64,000 nucleotides of DNA from Thioalkalivibrio thiocyanodenitrificans ARhD 1 (GCF_000378965.1 NZ_KB900536.1:2100052-2164051); one strand, 5' to 3'; positions 21,516 through 31,284 are shown, numbered from the stretch's first letter. Made by a program: numbers and translations. Notes: generated by a model not told the origin, from the sequence alone.

Positions 21516-21549
21516 AGTGTCCCGGAGCAGGTCTTACAGCCCTCTTACA
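21516..21549 (-). promoter_or_regulatory. Direct-repeat promoter C (lipoprotein gene)
   Basis: On the minus strand: TGTAAGA (21549-21543), GGGC, TGTAAGA (21538-21532), 10 bp, GACACT (21521-21516). This is the same 7-4-7-10-6 architecture as at 2018 and 11666. Predicted transcription starts near 21509, leaving a leader of about 100 nt before ATG 21406. Confidence 0.72.
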
Positions 21550-21637
21550 CCCCTCTGCCCATCACACCCGATGCTGGCTTCATTGCCGCCGACCGGTTCA
21601 TGGACAGGCGCCTGACGAACGGCCCCCCGTGGATCGC

Positions 21638-22643
21638 TCAGCGGGCCACCAGTTCCACCCGGCGATTCTCCGCGCGCCCCGCTTCGGTGGCGTTGCTGGC
21701 GACGGGCGCCAGAGGGCCGACGCCGGCGGGGACCAACCGCGTGGCCTCGATACCGTGGCGACTCACCAGTGCCTGGACCACGGCTTCGGCACGGCGCCGT
21801 GAGAGATCGAGATTGGTCTCGTACGCACCCACCGAGTCCGTGTGGCCGACGACATAGATCTCCAGTTCCGGATTGTCCCCGAGAAGCCGGGCCATCTCCG
21901 CGATCGCCGCATCCGATTCGGCGGTCAGGGTCGCTGCGGCAAACTCGAAGTACACATTGTCGAGCCTGACGCTGCCGGTTTCGCCGATGCTCACGGCCAT
22001 CGCCGCCGCATCCACCATGCGCTCTTCACATCTCTTCGAGTTCGATGATGTCCAGGTGCACGGCCACGCGGCGCTTGTCCTGGCGCAGGAAGGTGTGGTC
22101 GGCCTCGGCCAGGAAGAGTCCCACGAACATCCTCCCGTCAGCGCTGCGTGCCGCCAGATATCTCCGGTCCGACACGCCGAGCATGAACGCGGAATAGGCA
22201 TGCTGGCCCGGCTGGCCAATCTGGCGATGAGAGGGGTAGATCAGTCGTCCCATGCCATCGCCGCCCCTTCCGCCACAGGCGTCTCCGGCACAGGAGAACG
22301 CGACCTCGAAGCCGCGCTCGGTCAGCGATCGTTCATAGTTCCTGAAGACCTCGAGGGCGCTCCTGCCGGGCGGGATCAGGTACATCAGGCGCGTGCTTCG
22401 GCCCTCCAGCGCCTCCGAGCGCTCCGCCGCCCACGACCCGTCGCGCTGGACAGCCGGCCCGGTGGGCAGTTGCAGGTCGTCGTAGGCGCGCGCCACATGG
22501 GCGATCAGGCAGGCATCCGCATAGCGCGGCACCGCGGGATGATCCCCCCCCTCCACGTCCTTGCAGTCCTGCGCCACGGCGGGACCCAGTAAACACACCG
22601 CAAGAACGAATCCTGCGGACGAAAGCCAATGACGTGATCTCAT
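21638..22643 (-). pseudogene. DUF4892/OmpA-family protein split by a one-base frameshift
   Basis: Two overlapping frames make up one recognisable exported protein. The 5' part (ATG 22643 to the stop at 22026) has a signal peptide (SAGFVLAVCLLGPAVAQ) and a DUF4892-like domain ending VHLDIIELEEM. The 3' part (about 22022-21638) is an OmpA C-terminal peptidoglycan-binding domain (VYFEFAAATL ... GHTDSVGAYETNLDLSRRRAEAV ... NRRVELV). Homologues known to me carry both in one chain. Removing a single base at about 22028 would join them as EEMEERMVDAAAM with no gap, so one extra base explains the split. Sequencing error, recent mutation, or slippage near the duplicated GAAGAG are all possible. Promoter D drives it. 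Confidence 0.75.
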
Positions 22644-22675
22644 GACCGATGCCCCTGATGATGCAAACAGCCTCC

Positions 22676-22709
22676 TGTATAGGGGATCGGGTCTTACATG
22701 CTTCTTACC
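22676..22709 (-). promoter_or_regulatory. Direct-repeat promoter D (DUF4892/OmpA gene)
   Basis: On the minus strand: GGTAAGA (22709-22703), AGCA, TGTAAGA (22698-22692), 10 bp, TATACA (22681-22676). One repeat has a single mismatch; spacing is the same as in promoters A, B and C. It supports ATG 22643 rather than the upstream extension of the frame as the start. Confidence 0.7.
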
Positions 22710-22806
22710 GGCCACTCAGGAGCTGCGTCGGGGGCCATCCACCCGGCCGGGGAGGCGAATGCGGACCCCGTGCGGCCCCCGAGGTTTCGTGCAACCGGTC
22801 ACGACG

Positions 22807-24696
22807 TCAGACATGCCTGAACCGCTCGTAGACGGGCATGATCCTGGTCAGGGAGTCCAGCATGGCACGCACCACCCTCGGATCGAACTGCGTGCCCGCG
22901 TGCTCCCTCAGCCAGGCCAGGGCCCGCTCCACCGGCCAGGCCTCCTTGTAGGGTCTGCGCGACGTGAGCGCGTCGAAGACATCGGCCACCGCCACGATCC
23001 GCGCAGACAGGGGGATCTGATCACCCTGCAATCCACGGGGATAGCCCCGGCCATCGAAACGCTCATGGTGCCCCTCGGCAATCTCAATGGCGGTCTGGAA
23101 CACGCGGAATCCCACCTTCTGCAGCTGCTTTTCGCACTCCCGCAGGACCTCGCCCCCGATCATGGGATGGCGGTTCATGAGACCGCGTTCGTCGTCGCTC
23201 AGCTTCCCCTCCTTGAGCAGCACATGGTCCGGAATACCCACCTTCCCGATATCATGCATGGGCGCAAAGCGATACACGTCCCGCGTGAACTGTGGCGTAA
23301 CGGTGTCCCTGAGCTCGGGATCCTCTCCCAGCCGTTCGGCGATGATGGTGGCGTAAAGGCGCATGCGGGTCAGGTGATCGCCGGTTTCCGGGTCGCGGTG
23401 CTCCGCCAGTTTCGCCAGGCCCTCCACGGCACTGATCACCAGATTCTCCATGAGGACTGTCTTGCGCAGCGCGCTGCTGATCAGACCGGCCAGATTCGTC
23501 ATCAATGACAGGTGCGACAACAGGTAGGCGTTGCTGCGCTGGCACGCGAGCACGAGTGCGCCGGCGTTTCCATGCTCGCCCCGGATCGGGAGGATCAGGG
23601 CCGAATGAAGTTCCTGTTCGTACAGCATTTCCTCCAACTGAAGGGGCTCGGACGGCGTGATCACGTCGCCCATCTCGGGAATGCGCAGGGGACGATCCTC
23701 GCTCAGGGCAATACGCAGTTGCCCGTCCTGAATCGTGAACCACCGGACTGCAGGCCGAACGGCCCGGCCGCGGTACGCGGCATGCTCCAGGGTCGCCGCA
23801 GCCCCATCCGGACTCGCCAGAATCAGTCCGGCCCAGTCCATGGGAACGAGCGTTTCCAGGTCGGGCCATATAATGGTCAGCATGCGTTCGGGGTCCTCCG
23901 CCTGCTGAATCCTGTCGATCAGCATGAAGAGGGCATGCAGCCGATCGGAGAGGTTATTGAAGGACTCGGCCATGAGGCCGATCTCGTTGCGCCCGGGAAC
24001 GGGCAACCGATGACCGAAATGCCCCTGGGCCACCAGTTTGAAACCCTCGGAAGTCTGCTTGAGCGGCCGCAGGACACGGGATTGCAGCCACCAGACCGCC
24101 ACGAGCATGATCAACAGCGCCGTAACGGACGATATGCGAATCATGCGCTGATGGGCCGACATGCCCGCCAAGGCGGCTTCTTCCAGAGCCCGATGCAGCG
24201 CCCGCGTGGCGGCCTCCAGACCGTCCCCATGGTCGATGATGTATTCCACGGCCCATTCGAGCCGGGGGGTCTCGGGATCATCCCCGAGCGCGCTGACGAG
24301 CCCCTCGCGGAATCGGGACCAGCTCCGGCCTGCCTCCACCACTGCGTGATGGCGACCGGCATGAACACCGAGCGGTTTCTCGGGCACGGGACCACCGGCA
24401 CCGAGGTGGCTGTCAAAGGTGTCCATGTGGCGCAGCAGATCCTGGTAGTACAGCCGCACATCCCTGTAGTAGGTGGGATAGTCGCGCGCCGGCGTGGTCA
24501 GGTAATCAAGCGCCTGCTGGCGCATCAGATTGGTTGCCAGCTGCAGATTGGCCGTGGCCGCCACGAGCACTTGTTCCTGCCGGCGTTTTTCAGCTGAGTC
24601 CAGCGCGTAGACGGATGCGCCCGCAAACACCGCCAGAAGACAGATCAGCAACAGGGTGAGCTGAAAACGGATACTTTGAAGATACTCTTGGCGCAC
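22807..24696 (-). CDS. HAMP/GAF HD-GYP protein, putative c-di-GMP phosphodiesterase
   Basis: About 629 residues from GTG 24696, chosen for the GGAGAGG ribosome site just upstream; ATG 24729 is an in-frame alternative. Two TM helices bracket a periplasmic region of about 165 residues rich in helices (a sensor fold). HAMP, a GAF-like segment (MDWAGLILASPDGAAATLEHAAY) and a C-terminal HD-GYP domain follow. HD is seen in MHDIGKVGIPDHVLLKEGKL and GYP in GHHERFDGRGYP, so the catalytic metal ligands look intact. Its role is likely to lower c-di-GMP. It has no direct-repeat promoter that I can find, so it is probably independent of the regulon upstream. Confidence 0.9.
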   Translation of the reverse strand: MRQEYLQSIRFQLTLLLICLLAVFAGASVYALDSAEKRRQEQVLVAATANLQLATNLMRQQALDYLTTPARDYPTYYRDVRLYYQDLLRHMDTFDSHLGAGGPVPEKPLGVHAGRHHAVVEAGRSWSRFREGLVSALGDDPETPRLEWAVEYIIDHGDGLEAATRALHRALEEAALAGMSAHQRMIRISSVTALLIMLVAVWWLQSRVLRPLKQTSEGFKLVAQGHFGHRLPVPGRNEIGLMAESFNNLSDRLHALFMLIDRIQQAEDPERMLTIIWPDLETLVPMDWAGLILASPDGAAATLEHAAYRGRAVRPAVRWFTIQDGQLRIALSEDRPLRIPEMGDVITPSEPLQLEEMLYEQELHSALILPIRGEHGNAGALVLACQRSNAYLLSHLSLMTNLAGLISSALRKTVLMENLVISAVEGLAKLAEHRDPETGDHLTRMRLYATIIAERLGEDPELRDTVTPQFTRDVYRFAPMHDIGKVGIPDHVLLKEGKLSDDERGLMNRHPMIGGEVLRECEKQLQKVGFRVFQTAIEIAEGHHERFDGRGYPRGLQGDQIPLSARIVAVADVFDALTSRRPYKEAWPVERALAWLREHAGTQFDPRVVRAMLDSLTRIMPVYERFRHV

Positions 24697-24944
24697 GGAT
24701 GCCCTCTCCCGACCGGTCCTGTCTCTCATCAATACGCACGGTAGCGGCCGTCGGTTGCACCTGGGTCCATCCCGATCAGACGGATCCAGCAGGTGCGCCG
24801 GATTTGCGCAACTGAACCGTGCACGACGAAGGGGATCCACCGCGACCGGCCATGTTCAGGGAATAAGTGGCCGGCCCACGGATCCGAGAGCGGCCGGCAG
24901 ACAGGCACCCGGGCCCTAGCCGCCGGGATGCGGATGGACTCGCC

Positions 24945-24974
24945 TTGACAGTGTCACGCAGGGGCCCGAATAAT
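24945..24974 (+). promoter_or_regulatory. Sigma70-like promoter facing the insertion element
   Basis: TTGACA (24945-24950), 18-bp spacer, AATAAT (24969-24974). It points right, but the first thing downstream is the left end of the IS at 25057. It may once have served a gene now displaced. The rest of the 24697-25056 gap shows no gene. Confidence 0.35.
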
Positions 24975-25056
24975 CCGGAGTCATCGATTTTGCCGTCACA
25001 GGCGACCTGTGGCCGCCCCGAACAGGCAGTCCCCTGATGAGTGAGCCCCCTCAGAC

Positions 25057-26223
25057 CCGAATGGCACTTACTTAAGCACAACTGATTGAGCGATAAAGCA
25101 AAAAGGCTGACCCAAGGTGATAAGGTGTGAGCTGCGAAACACACCACCCATCGCCGAGGAGTCAGCCTTGATGCATCCTACCCGCCGTGCCTGTGCGCAT
25201 CAACAGCGACGCGTTCGCCGCTGTGCCACCCATACCGATTCCTACCAGTTCTTCAACCTGCTCACCAGCCCGGACCTGCTGGAACCGCTGGAATCTCTGC
25301 TGCCTGATCATCGGGAGCGTCTGTTTCCACCGACCGAGACCTTGTCGATGTTTCTGGCCCAGGCGTAGCACACACACACCGGGGCATATTGCCGAGCCCG
25401 CCAGCGCCTGCCCTTGGAGATGTTGGGCACGCTGACCCGCCATGCCGGGCAGTGGGTGAGCGAGCGTGTGCCGGCCACATGGCTCTGGCAAGGGCGTGCG
25501 GTGCGCCTGGTGGATGGCACCACCGTAACGATGCCCGACACCCCGGCCAATCAGGCCGCGTATCCGCAACCGCGCAGCCAACAACCCGGTCTGGGATTCC
25601 CGCTGTGCCGGCTGGTGGGCCTCGTGTGCCTGGGCAGCGGCGCGCTCCTCAATGCGGCCATCGGGCCGTATCACGGCAAAGGCGGCGATGGACAGGCCCT
25701 GCTGCGCACGCTTGTGGATACGCTGCAATCCGGGGACCTGCTATTGGGCGACGCGTACTACGCCACCTATTTCCTATTGTGCGACCTGCAGGAACGGGGT
25801 GTGGATGCAGTGTTCGAACAACAGGGCGCACGCCGTCGCAGCACGGATTTTCGCCGCGGCCATCGGCTCGGCCAGTACGATCATCCGATCACCATCACCA
25901 AACCGAAGATCAAGCCCGACTGGATGGCTCAGGCCGCCGTGTTCGCGAACTCTCTGGCCCGCGAACTGAGCTTCAAGCACACCCTCCAGATCTGGGTGAT
26001 TTGGCGTCAACGAGGCATGGAAACCGATCATGACGACGCGCTCTCTGCCCTGTTCGTGCTGATCGCCCAGCAGCGCGTCGGAGATCGCCCCCGGACGTAT
26101 CGAGCCAAGGGCCGTCAAACGACGACCAGAACCCTATCCTCTACTCACGAAACCAAGACTTCTGGCGAGAGAGAAAATCCAGATTCATGGGCATCCCAAG
26201 AAGCTTAAGTAAGTGCCATTCGG
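25057..26223. mobile_element. IS4-type insertion sequence, degenerate
   Basis: A 1167-bp element bounded by perfect 21-bp inverted repeats (25057-25077 and 26203-26223) containing the core AATGGCACTTACTTAAGC. It contains one transposase gene on the plus strand that has decayed. I see no convincing target duplication in the flanks. It separates the HD-GYP region from the biosynthetic cluster. Confidence 0.85.
25171..26216 (+). pseudogene. IS4-family transposase, broken in two places
   Basis: The N-terminal part starts at ATG 25171 (MHPTRRACAHQQRR, SYQFFNLLTSPDLLEPLESLLPDH) and stops at TAG 25366-25368. The same frame resumes at once with THTGAYCRARQRLPLEML, so about 20 expected residues appear to be deleted and a stop created. 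The DDE-type core is visible: LVDGTTVTMPD, LLGDAYYATYFLL. Near 26089 an extra C in a C run shifts the frame; the usual C-terminus (KRRPEPYPLLTKPR ... HPKKLK) continues in the next frame to TAA 26214-26216, inside the right inverted repeat. The element cannot make a full transposase. Confidence 0.85.
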
Positions 26224-26281
26224 TTCCGACCCCATTTCAAGCCGATCGACCTGCTGGAGCGCAAAGCGTTCCGCTCAAGGA

Positions 26282-28996
26282 TCAGACTGGAACCGAAGTC
26301 GCCTCGGCGGCACGCTCCTGAATCTTTCTGCGCATCATTGGAGCCGTCTTGCCGCCAAGCAGCACAACCAGATCCCCAGGGCAGGCACAATCAAGGGCCT
26401 CGGTCACTGCCTGCTCCATGTCGTGCAACGTGGAGATTCCATCTTCGGGAATACCTTCCTCCAGGAGCGTGTCGCGGAGCAGTTCCGGTACCCCGGTCGA
26501 CTGCCCCCGAACGCAGCAGACATACCGATCAAAGTGCTCGGCGGCCGCAGCGCGTGCAAACTCCCGAATCTCTTCGTCAGATCGGCTGCGGGAAGTAGTC
26601 AGCAACATGATCCGTCGTTTCGGTCGCGATAACGCCCTCAAGGCCCCGCAAAGCACGCGCATCCCGTCTGCGTTGTGGGCATAATCAATGACAACGCGGA
26701 AAGACAGCGTGTCGTCCACATTAAAACGGGCAGGATTGAACTCGTAGCTTGCCTGGAAACGCTCAAGGCCGACGCGAATCGCATCGTTCGGGACGCCCAG
26801 CGCCCACGCGGCCGCAACAGCAAACATCGCATTGTCCACATTGAAAGCCACCCGGCCCCCGAGCGTGGCTGCAACGTGGTTTGCCGGCATGGAAAAGGCC
26901 CGGGTTCCGCCGTGGCAGGCGAGGATTTGCGCGTCTTCTCCCGAGCCCTCCGTCACAACCACGCGCCCTCCGGCGGCCCGGTGGGCCGTGACGGTGGGAT
27001 TATCAGTATGGCGACTGACCAGAATCACGCTTCCTGGCGGCCGTCCCGCACCCGTTGCAAGCACGCGATGATCGTCCGCGTTCAGTACCACAGTACCGGT
27101 TGTACGCCGGATCACATCCCCCTTTACTGCCGCCATCTGGTCAAGCGTATACACTCCGTCCAGCCCCAGATGGTCGGATGCCACATTCAGGAAGACGCCG
27201 ACGTCACACGAATCAAACCCGGCCCCTAGCTTGATCAACCCTCCGCGGGCCGTTTCCAGCACAGCCACCTCGGTTCGCGCGTCGGCCAGAACCAAGGCGG
27301 CCCCCGTCACTCCCGCGACATCGCCATCACGAAGCTGTTCATCATTCACCAGGGCGCCCGTGGTGGTAGCCATCCCCACATAACGGAAACTTTGACGAAG
27401 AATATGACCGATCATGCGGCTGGTCGTGGTCTTGCCATTGGTGCCCGTGACCGCCACCAGGGGAATCCTCGCCGAAGCCTCCCGAGGCAGGATCGCATCC
27501 ACCAGTTGGCGACCCACGTCGCAACCGGGTCCCAGATGTGGATGGGTGTGGATCTCAAGATCGGGGTCCGGCAACACATCGAGCACCACGGCGTTGGGCG
27601 CTTCCGCAGGGCCGGTCAGTTCGCTGACCGCCATGTCGACTCCGGCCAATTCATTGAGCGAAAAACACCCCACCGCGCGCTCCGCAAGGCCCTTCAGGGC
27701 TTCTCCGGTAAGCTCCGTCACGTCACGGCAAAGCCCGCCGTTGTAATAAGTCCCCTCCGCACGCAGGTTGATACGGTATCCCGAGGCGGGAACTGAGTCG
27801 CGACCGAGGCCCGCCAATGACAGCCGAAGGTCCACGTCCAAGTCTCCGCTCGCCATTTTTTTCCATGCGGATCGCACAACGCCTGTGTGATCCGCATTTG
27901 CTTGCCGGGCGATCAACTGGTCAACTGTCGTCACACCGTCCCCTACAATGACGGGGGGCTCATGCAGCACAACGGATCGCACGCGCCCCGCGATGACGAG
28001 AAAACGACACCGCATTCCAGAGCAATACCTTTCCACCCAAATCTTACGCGCAGGTCCGGCAGCTGCTTCAAAGACCGCGAGCACCTGCTCTCTGCTTGCC
28101 AGGGGGCCGAACATCCGGCGCTTCGGATGTCGATAAGAGAACTCCTCCCGGAGCTGGTACTGGACAGTCACGGGATACCCGAGTCGCTCGGCGCCTCGCA
28201 CCGCGCGGGCGGCCGAGTTCTTATTGGGAAAATCAAGATCCTGCGCCGGAACAGGGACGCCTGCCTCCATCAGCCGGGAGACCACTGAAGCACGGTCAGT
28301 GATTCCCGCCAACACTTGAAGATCGGGCATCTTAGGCATCGGGCCACTGAACAGGCGACTCCGCGCACCGTAGCCCATCTGCAGCAGTCCGAAGCGTATC
28401 ACGCGGCCTTCGGGGGCTTCGGCGAAGGGCTCCTGGTCGAGCCACCGGGCGGGCAGCCCGCGAGCACGGGCTGCCCCCATAAGAAGGCGCGAATTGGGAT
28501 CAACAGCCCGCGGACACGCGAAGACCAGGTACTCCTCCAGTGCGGACTGCCGCCCCTCCAGGCTGTCTCCATCGAGAATCAGCCCCAGCAGGTCCGCGGC
28601 CAGTTCCCCCGCGGCAAGGCAACTGGCCGGCTCTTCGCAGTCGATCGCCACTGCGCACCCGTCTCCCTCAGGCAACTCTTCAACCCCAACCCATCGGGCC
28701 TGATGCCCGGCATGGGCGAGCAGCGCGTGAAGGAGCCGAACGTATAGACGCACGACACGTGGTACGTCGTCGGCGAACCGCGTTTCAGGATCCGCGACTG
28801 ACTGAACGCCAAGGCGACTCAACCCGCCCAGGAGCAGATCTTCTCCGCAGTCGGCGCGGGCATTGGAAACGGCGAGCGCAAACCACGCGACCGTCGGCGG
28901 GCCAAAACGTGAATATCCGGTATAGATCCGAGTACCTTGGATGAAGATCACGGTGGAAACCCTGTTCGCGAAAACCACATCGGGATAGTGCTCCAA
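26282..28996 (-). CDS. Cyanophycin-synthetase-like ligase with degenerate ATP-grasp half
   Basis: About 904 residues resembling CphA: an N-terminal domain, an ATP-grasp-like domain (about 225-480) and a C-terminal Mur-ligase domain (about 500-900). The Mur half looks active: VAVTGTNGKTTTSRM P-loop near 514-530, the Glu-rich LETARGGL segment and VIDYAHN. In the ATP-grasp half, the family's VVVKP lysine position reads VTVQY and the following glycine-rich loop is replaced by REEFSYRHPKRRM, so this half is probably not a normal ligase. No cyanophycinase is nearby. The product may therefore be a small amide rather than cyanophycin (inference). The start is uncertain (TTG 28996, or GTG further in). 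It is transcribed divergently from the cluster at 29373. Confidence 0.8.
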   Translation of the reverse strand: MEHYPDVVFANRVSTVIFIQGTRIYTGYSRFGPPTVAWFALAVSNARADCGEDLLLGGLSRLGVQSVADPETRFADDVPRVVRLYVRLLHALLAHAGHQARWVGVEELPEGDGCAVAIDCEEPASCLAAGELAADLLGLILDGDSLEGRQSALEEYLVFACPRAVDPNSRLLMGAARARGLPARWLDQEPFAEAPEGRVIRFGLLQMGYGARSRLFSGPMPKMPDLQVLAGITDRASVVSRLMEAGVPVPAQDLDFPNKNSAARAVRGAERLGYPVTVQYQLREEFSYRHPKRRMFGPLASREQVLAVFEAAAGPARKIWVERYCSGMRCRFLVIAGRVRSVVLHEPPVIVGDGVTTVDQLIARQANADHTGVVRSAWKKMASGDLDVDLRLSLAGLGRDSVPASGYRINLRAEGTYYNGGLCRDVTELTGEALKGLAERAVGCFSLNELAGVDMAVSELTGPAEAPNAVVLDVLPDPDLEIHTHPHLGPGCDVGRQLVDAILPREASARIPLVAVTGTNGKTTTSRMIGHILRQSFRYVGMATTTGALVNDEQLRDGDVAGVTGAALVLADARTEVAVLETARGGLIKLGAGFDSCDVGVFLNVASDHLGLDGVYTLDQMAAVKGDVIRRTTGTVVLNADDHRVLATGAGRPPGSVILVSRHTDNPTVTAHRAAGGRVVVTEGSGEDAQILACHGGTRAFSMPANHVAATLGGRVAFNVDNAMFAVAAAWALGVPNDAIRVGLERFQASYEFNPARFNVDDTLSFRVVIDYAHNADGMRVLCGALRALSRPKRRIMLLTTSRSRSDEEIREFARAAAAEHFDRYVCCVRGQSTGVPELLRDTLLEEGIPEDGISTLHDMEQAVTEALDCACPGDLVVLLGGKTAPMMRRKIQERAAEATSVPV

Positions 28997-29064
28997 CAGT
29001 CATCGGGGACCTTTCCGGGAGTCCGCGCCCCCGCACCGGCAGGAGAGACGGCTTATGCGGCCAA

Positions 29065-29079
29065 GGTGACAAAGTCACC
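29065..29079. promoter_or_regulatory. Palindrome in divergent intergenic region
   Basis: GGTGAC-AAA-GTCACC, a perfect 6-3-6 palindrome between the CphA-like gene and the isochorismatase-ALDH gene. It is a possible operator for the cluster. The rest of the 376-bp gap (28997-29372) shows no gene or clear promoter. Confidence 0.35.
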
Positions 29080-29372
29080 CCCTCCACGGCATACCCCATG
29101 GCCCACAGACGCCGCAACCTTTATCCGCAACAGGTGCCATTCTGCCATAGTCGGGCGCGCTTCGGATTCAGGCACATGGCCCGCTTCCCATACCGGCGTC
29201 GCGCGGGCATACTCCTAAGCCCTACGGTCACCCGTACGCAACAACCACATGCACGGGTCACTCGCCTGGCGCCAGCGCCCTGACGGCCCGCAACCGATAT
29301 GCCGCCCAGGACGCTCTTTTTACGCCAACCCAATCCGGTGCAAAAGGAACCTGGCGCGCAAGCCTTCAAGCC

Positions 29373-31226
29373 ATGAAAGCCGCACTACTGTTAATCGATT
29401 TGCAGCAGGATTTTCTGGGACGCCCTGATCTGCTCCCCATGGCTGAAGAGGTCATCGCGGCCAATGCCCGGGTTCTGGCGCTGGCGCGGGCCCGGCGCAT
29501 TCCGGTCATACATGTCCACACCGTCGTCTCCGAGGATGGTCACGACGCCATGCCCCATTGGCGCGCGTGGGACGCGCCTCTCTGTCGCCGGGGAAGCGCG
29601 GGCGCCGGCACGCCCGAGGCCCTGGAACCCCGACCGGGCGAAACCGTGATTACAAAGCGCTTCTATAGCGGGTTCGACAATCCGGACCTGGACTCAACGC
29701 TTAAAGCGCTGAATGTCCACACGCTACTGCTAAGCGGCCTGTATACCCACGGATGCATCCGGGCAACCGCTCTGGACGCCTATTCAAGGGGGTACGAAAC
29801 CCTCGTGGTCTCCGATGCGGTCGCCAGCCCCGATCCCATTCACTCCGAAGCCAGCCGCCAATGGATGGAGGGGCGCTGCGCGTGCTTCCGTCCCATGGAT
29901 CAAATCTTCGGATCGAGTAATGACCACGACTCCGCGGCCGATGTTGAAGCGGCCATCAGAGAAGCCGCGGCCTACGTGCTCGACGAAGCTTCTCAACACG
30001 ACTGGCCCGACAAACTCGACGCATGGCTGAGACAGATTCAACACGAGCGCGAGTACTTCATCGACCTGATCACTCAAGAAGTGCAGAAGCCGCTGTTGAA
30101 CTCACAGGAAGAGTTTGAACGGGCCGTGGAGCATCTGCGGGCGGCCATCACCCTGGCAACCGAGTCCGGCCCCGGATGGCCCGGCATCAACGTCCGACAC
30201 CGCCCGCTGGGTGTCATCGCCCTGCTCACCCCATGGAACAATCCGCTGGCCATCCCGCTTGCCAAGGCGTCGGCTGCGCTGGCGTTCGGTAATGCAGTGG
30301 TCTGGAAACCTTCCCCTCGGGCCGCGGCTGTGGCCGAGAGCCTGATGAACAGTTATCAGCGTGCCGGACTTCCGAAGCAGGCGCTGCAGCTCGTTCACGG
30401 TGGCCCGGAGACTGCGCGCCTGATCGTAACCGCCGAGCCTGTCCGCGCGGTCTCCTTAACCGGGTCCGTCAGCAGTGGTCGAAGTGTTGCCGCCATGTGC
30501 GCCGCGGGCGGAAAGGCGCTCCAGGCGGAGCTGGGGGGTAACAACGCGCTGATCGTTCTGGCGGACGCCGACATAGAAGGGATAGCCCCGGACCTTGCGC
30601 TGGCGGCCTTCAGCTACTCCGGGCAACGCTGTACGGCCATTCGCCGCTTCATCGTGGAGCGGTCCGTTGCCGAGACCTTCGAACGCGAAATGAAACGGGC
30701 GACGGAATCACTGCCCCTGGGCGATCCCCGAGATTCCGCCACGGTCATTGGGCCATTGATCGATGCCGAGCAGCTTGAAGCCATCGACCAGAAGGTCCGA
30801 CAGGCGATCTCAGACGGGGCTCGCCTGATCTGTGGTGGTGCGCGGCCCAACGGGTGGCAACACGGCGCCTGGTACGCTCCCACGCTCCTGTACTGTGCCG
30901 ACAATACGTCGAGAATCGTCCAGGAGGAGAGCTTTGGTCCCATCGCCGTCATTCAGATCGCGGATGACCTGGAACATGCACTGGCCTTATGCAATGGCGT
31001 CGCTCATGGTCTTGTGGCCGGGCTTGTGAGCGAGAGACCCGACGCCCGAACACGCTTCCTCGGGGAGGCGCAGGCTGGAATCCTGCGCTTTGGGACAGGC
31101 CCGCTCGCCATCCACCCCGAAGCGCCTTTTGGGGGCTGGAAGGCCTCCCAGTTCGGCCCCCCGGAGCATGGCGTCTGGGATCGTCAGTTCTACACCCGCC
31201 CACAAGCCGTGTACGCCGAAGACTGA
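29373..31226 (+). CDS. Isochorismatase-family hydrolase fused to aldehyde dehydrogenase
   Basis: 617 residues in one chain. Residues about 1-180 are an isochorismatase/cysteine hydrolase domain with the D-K-C triad visible: D9 (LLLIDLQQDF), K95 (VITKRFYSGF), C128 (YTHGCIRATALDA). Residues about 190-617 are an NAD(P)-dependent aldehyde dehydrogenase: TPWNNPLA, ELGGNN with E386, SGQRC with C420, and QEESFGP. Both active sites look complete, so the fusion probably couples hydrolysis of an amide or enol ether to oxidation of an aldehyde intermediate. It is the first plus-strand gene of the cluster and diverges from the CphA-like gene. The substrate is unknown. Confidence 0.85.
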   Translation: MKAALLLIDLQQDFLGRPDLLPMAEEVIAANARVLALARARRIPVIHVHTVVSEDGHDAMPHWRAWDAPLCRRGSAGAGTPEALEPRPGETVITKRFYSGFDNPDLDSTLKALNVHTLLLSGLYTHGCIRATALDAYSRGYETLVVSDAVASPDPIHSEASRQWMEGRCACFRPMDQIFGSSNDHDSAADVEAAIREAAAYVLDEASQHDWPDKLDAWLRQIQHEREYFIDLITQEVQKPLLNSQEEFERAVEHLRAAITLATESGPGWPGINVRHRPLGVIALLTPWNNPLAIPLAKASAALAFGNAVVWKPSPRAAAVAESLMNSYQRAGLPKQALQLVHGGPETARLIVTAEPVRAVSLTGSVSSGRSVAAMCAAGGKALQAELGGNNALIVLADADIEGIAPDLALAAFSYSGQRCTAIRRFIVERSVAETFEREMKRATESLPLGDPRDSATVIGPLIDAEQLEAIDQKVRQAISDGARLICGGARPNGWQHGAWYAPTLLYCADNTSRIVQEESFGPIAVIQIADDLEHALALCNGVAHGLVAGLVSERPDARTRFLGEAQAGILRFGTGPLAIHPEAPFGGWKASQFGPPEHGVWDRQFYTRPQAVYAED

Positions 31227-31284
31227 GGCGAGCGTTTCGCCAACAAACACCACAACCCCTGACATGTGTCCGAAGCTCACACCA

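Noticed and set aside
25057-26223. Target-site duplication flanking the IS
   Set aside because: Flanks (ending CAGAC before 25057 and beginning TTCCGACC after 26223) share only a weak GAC; not convincing.
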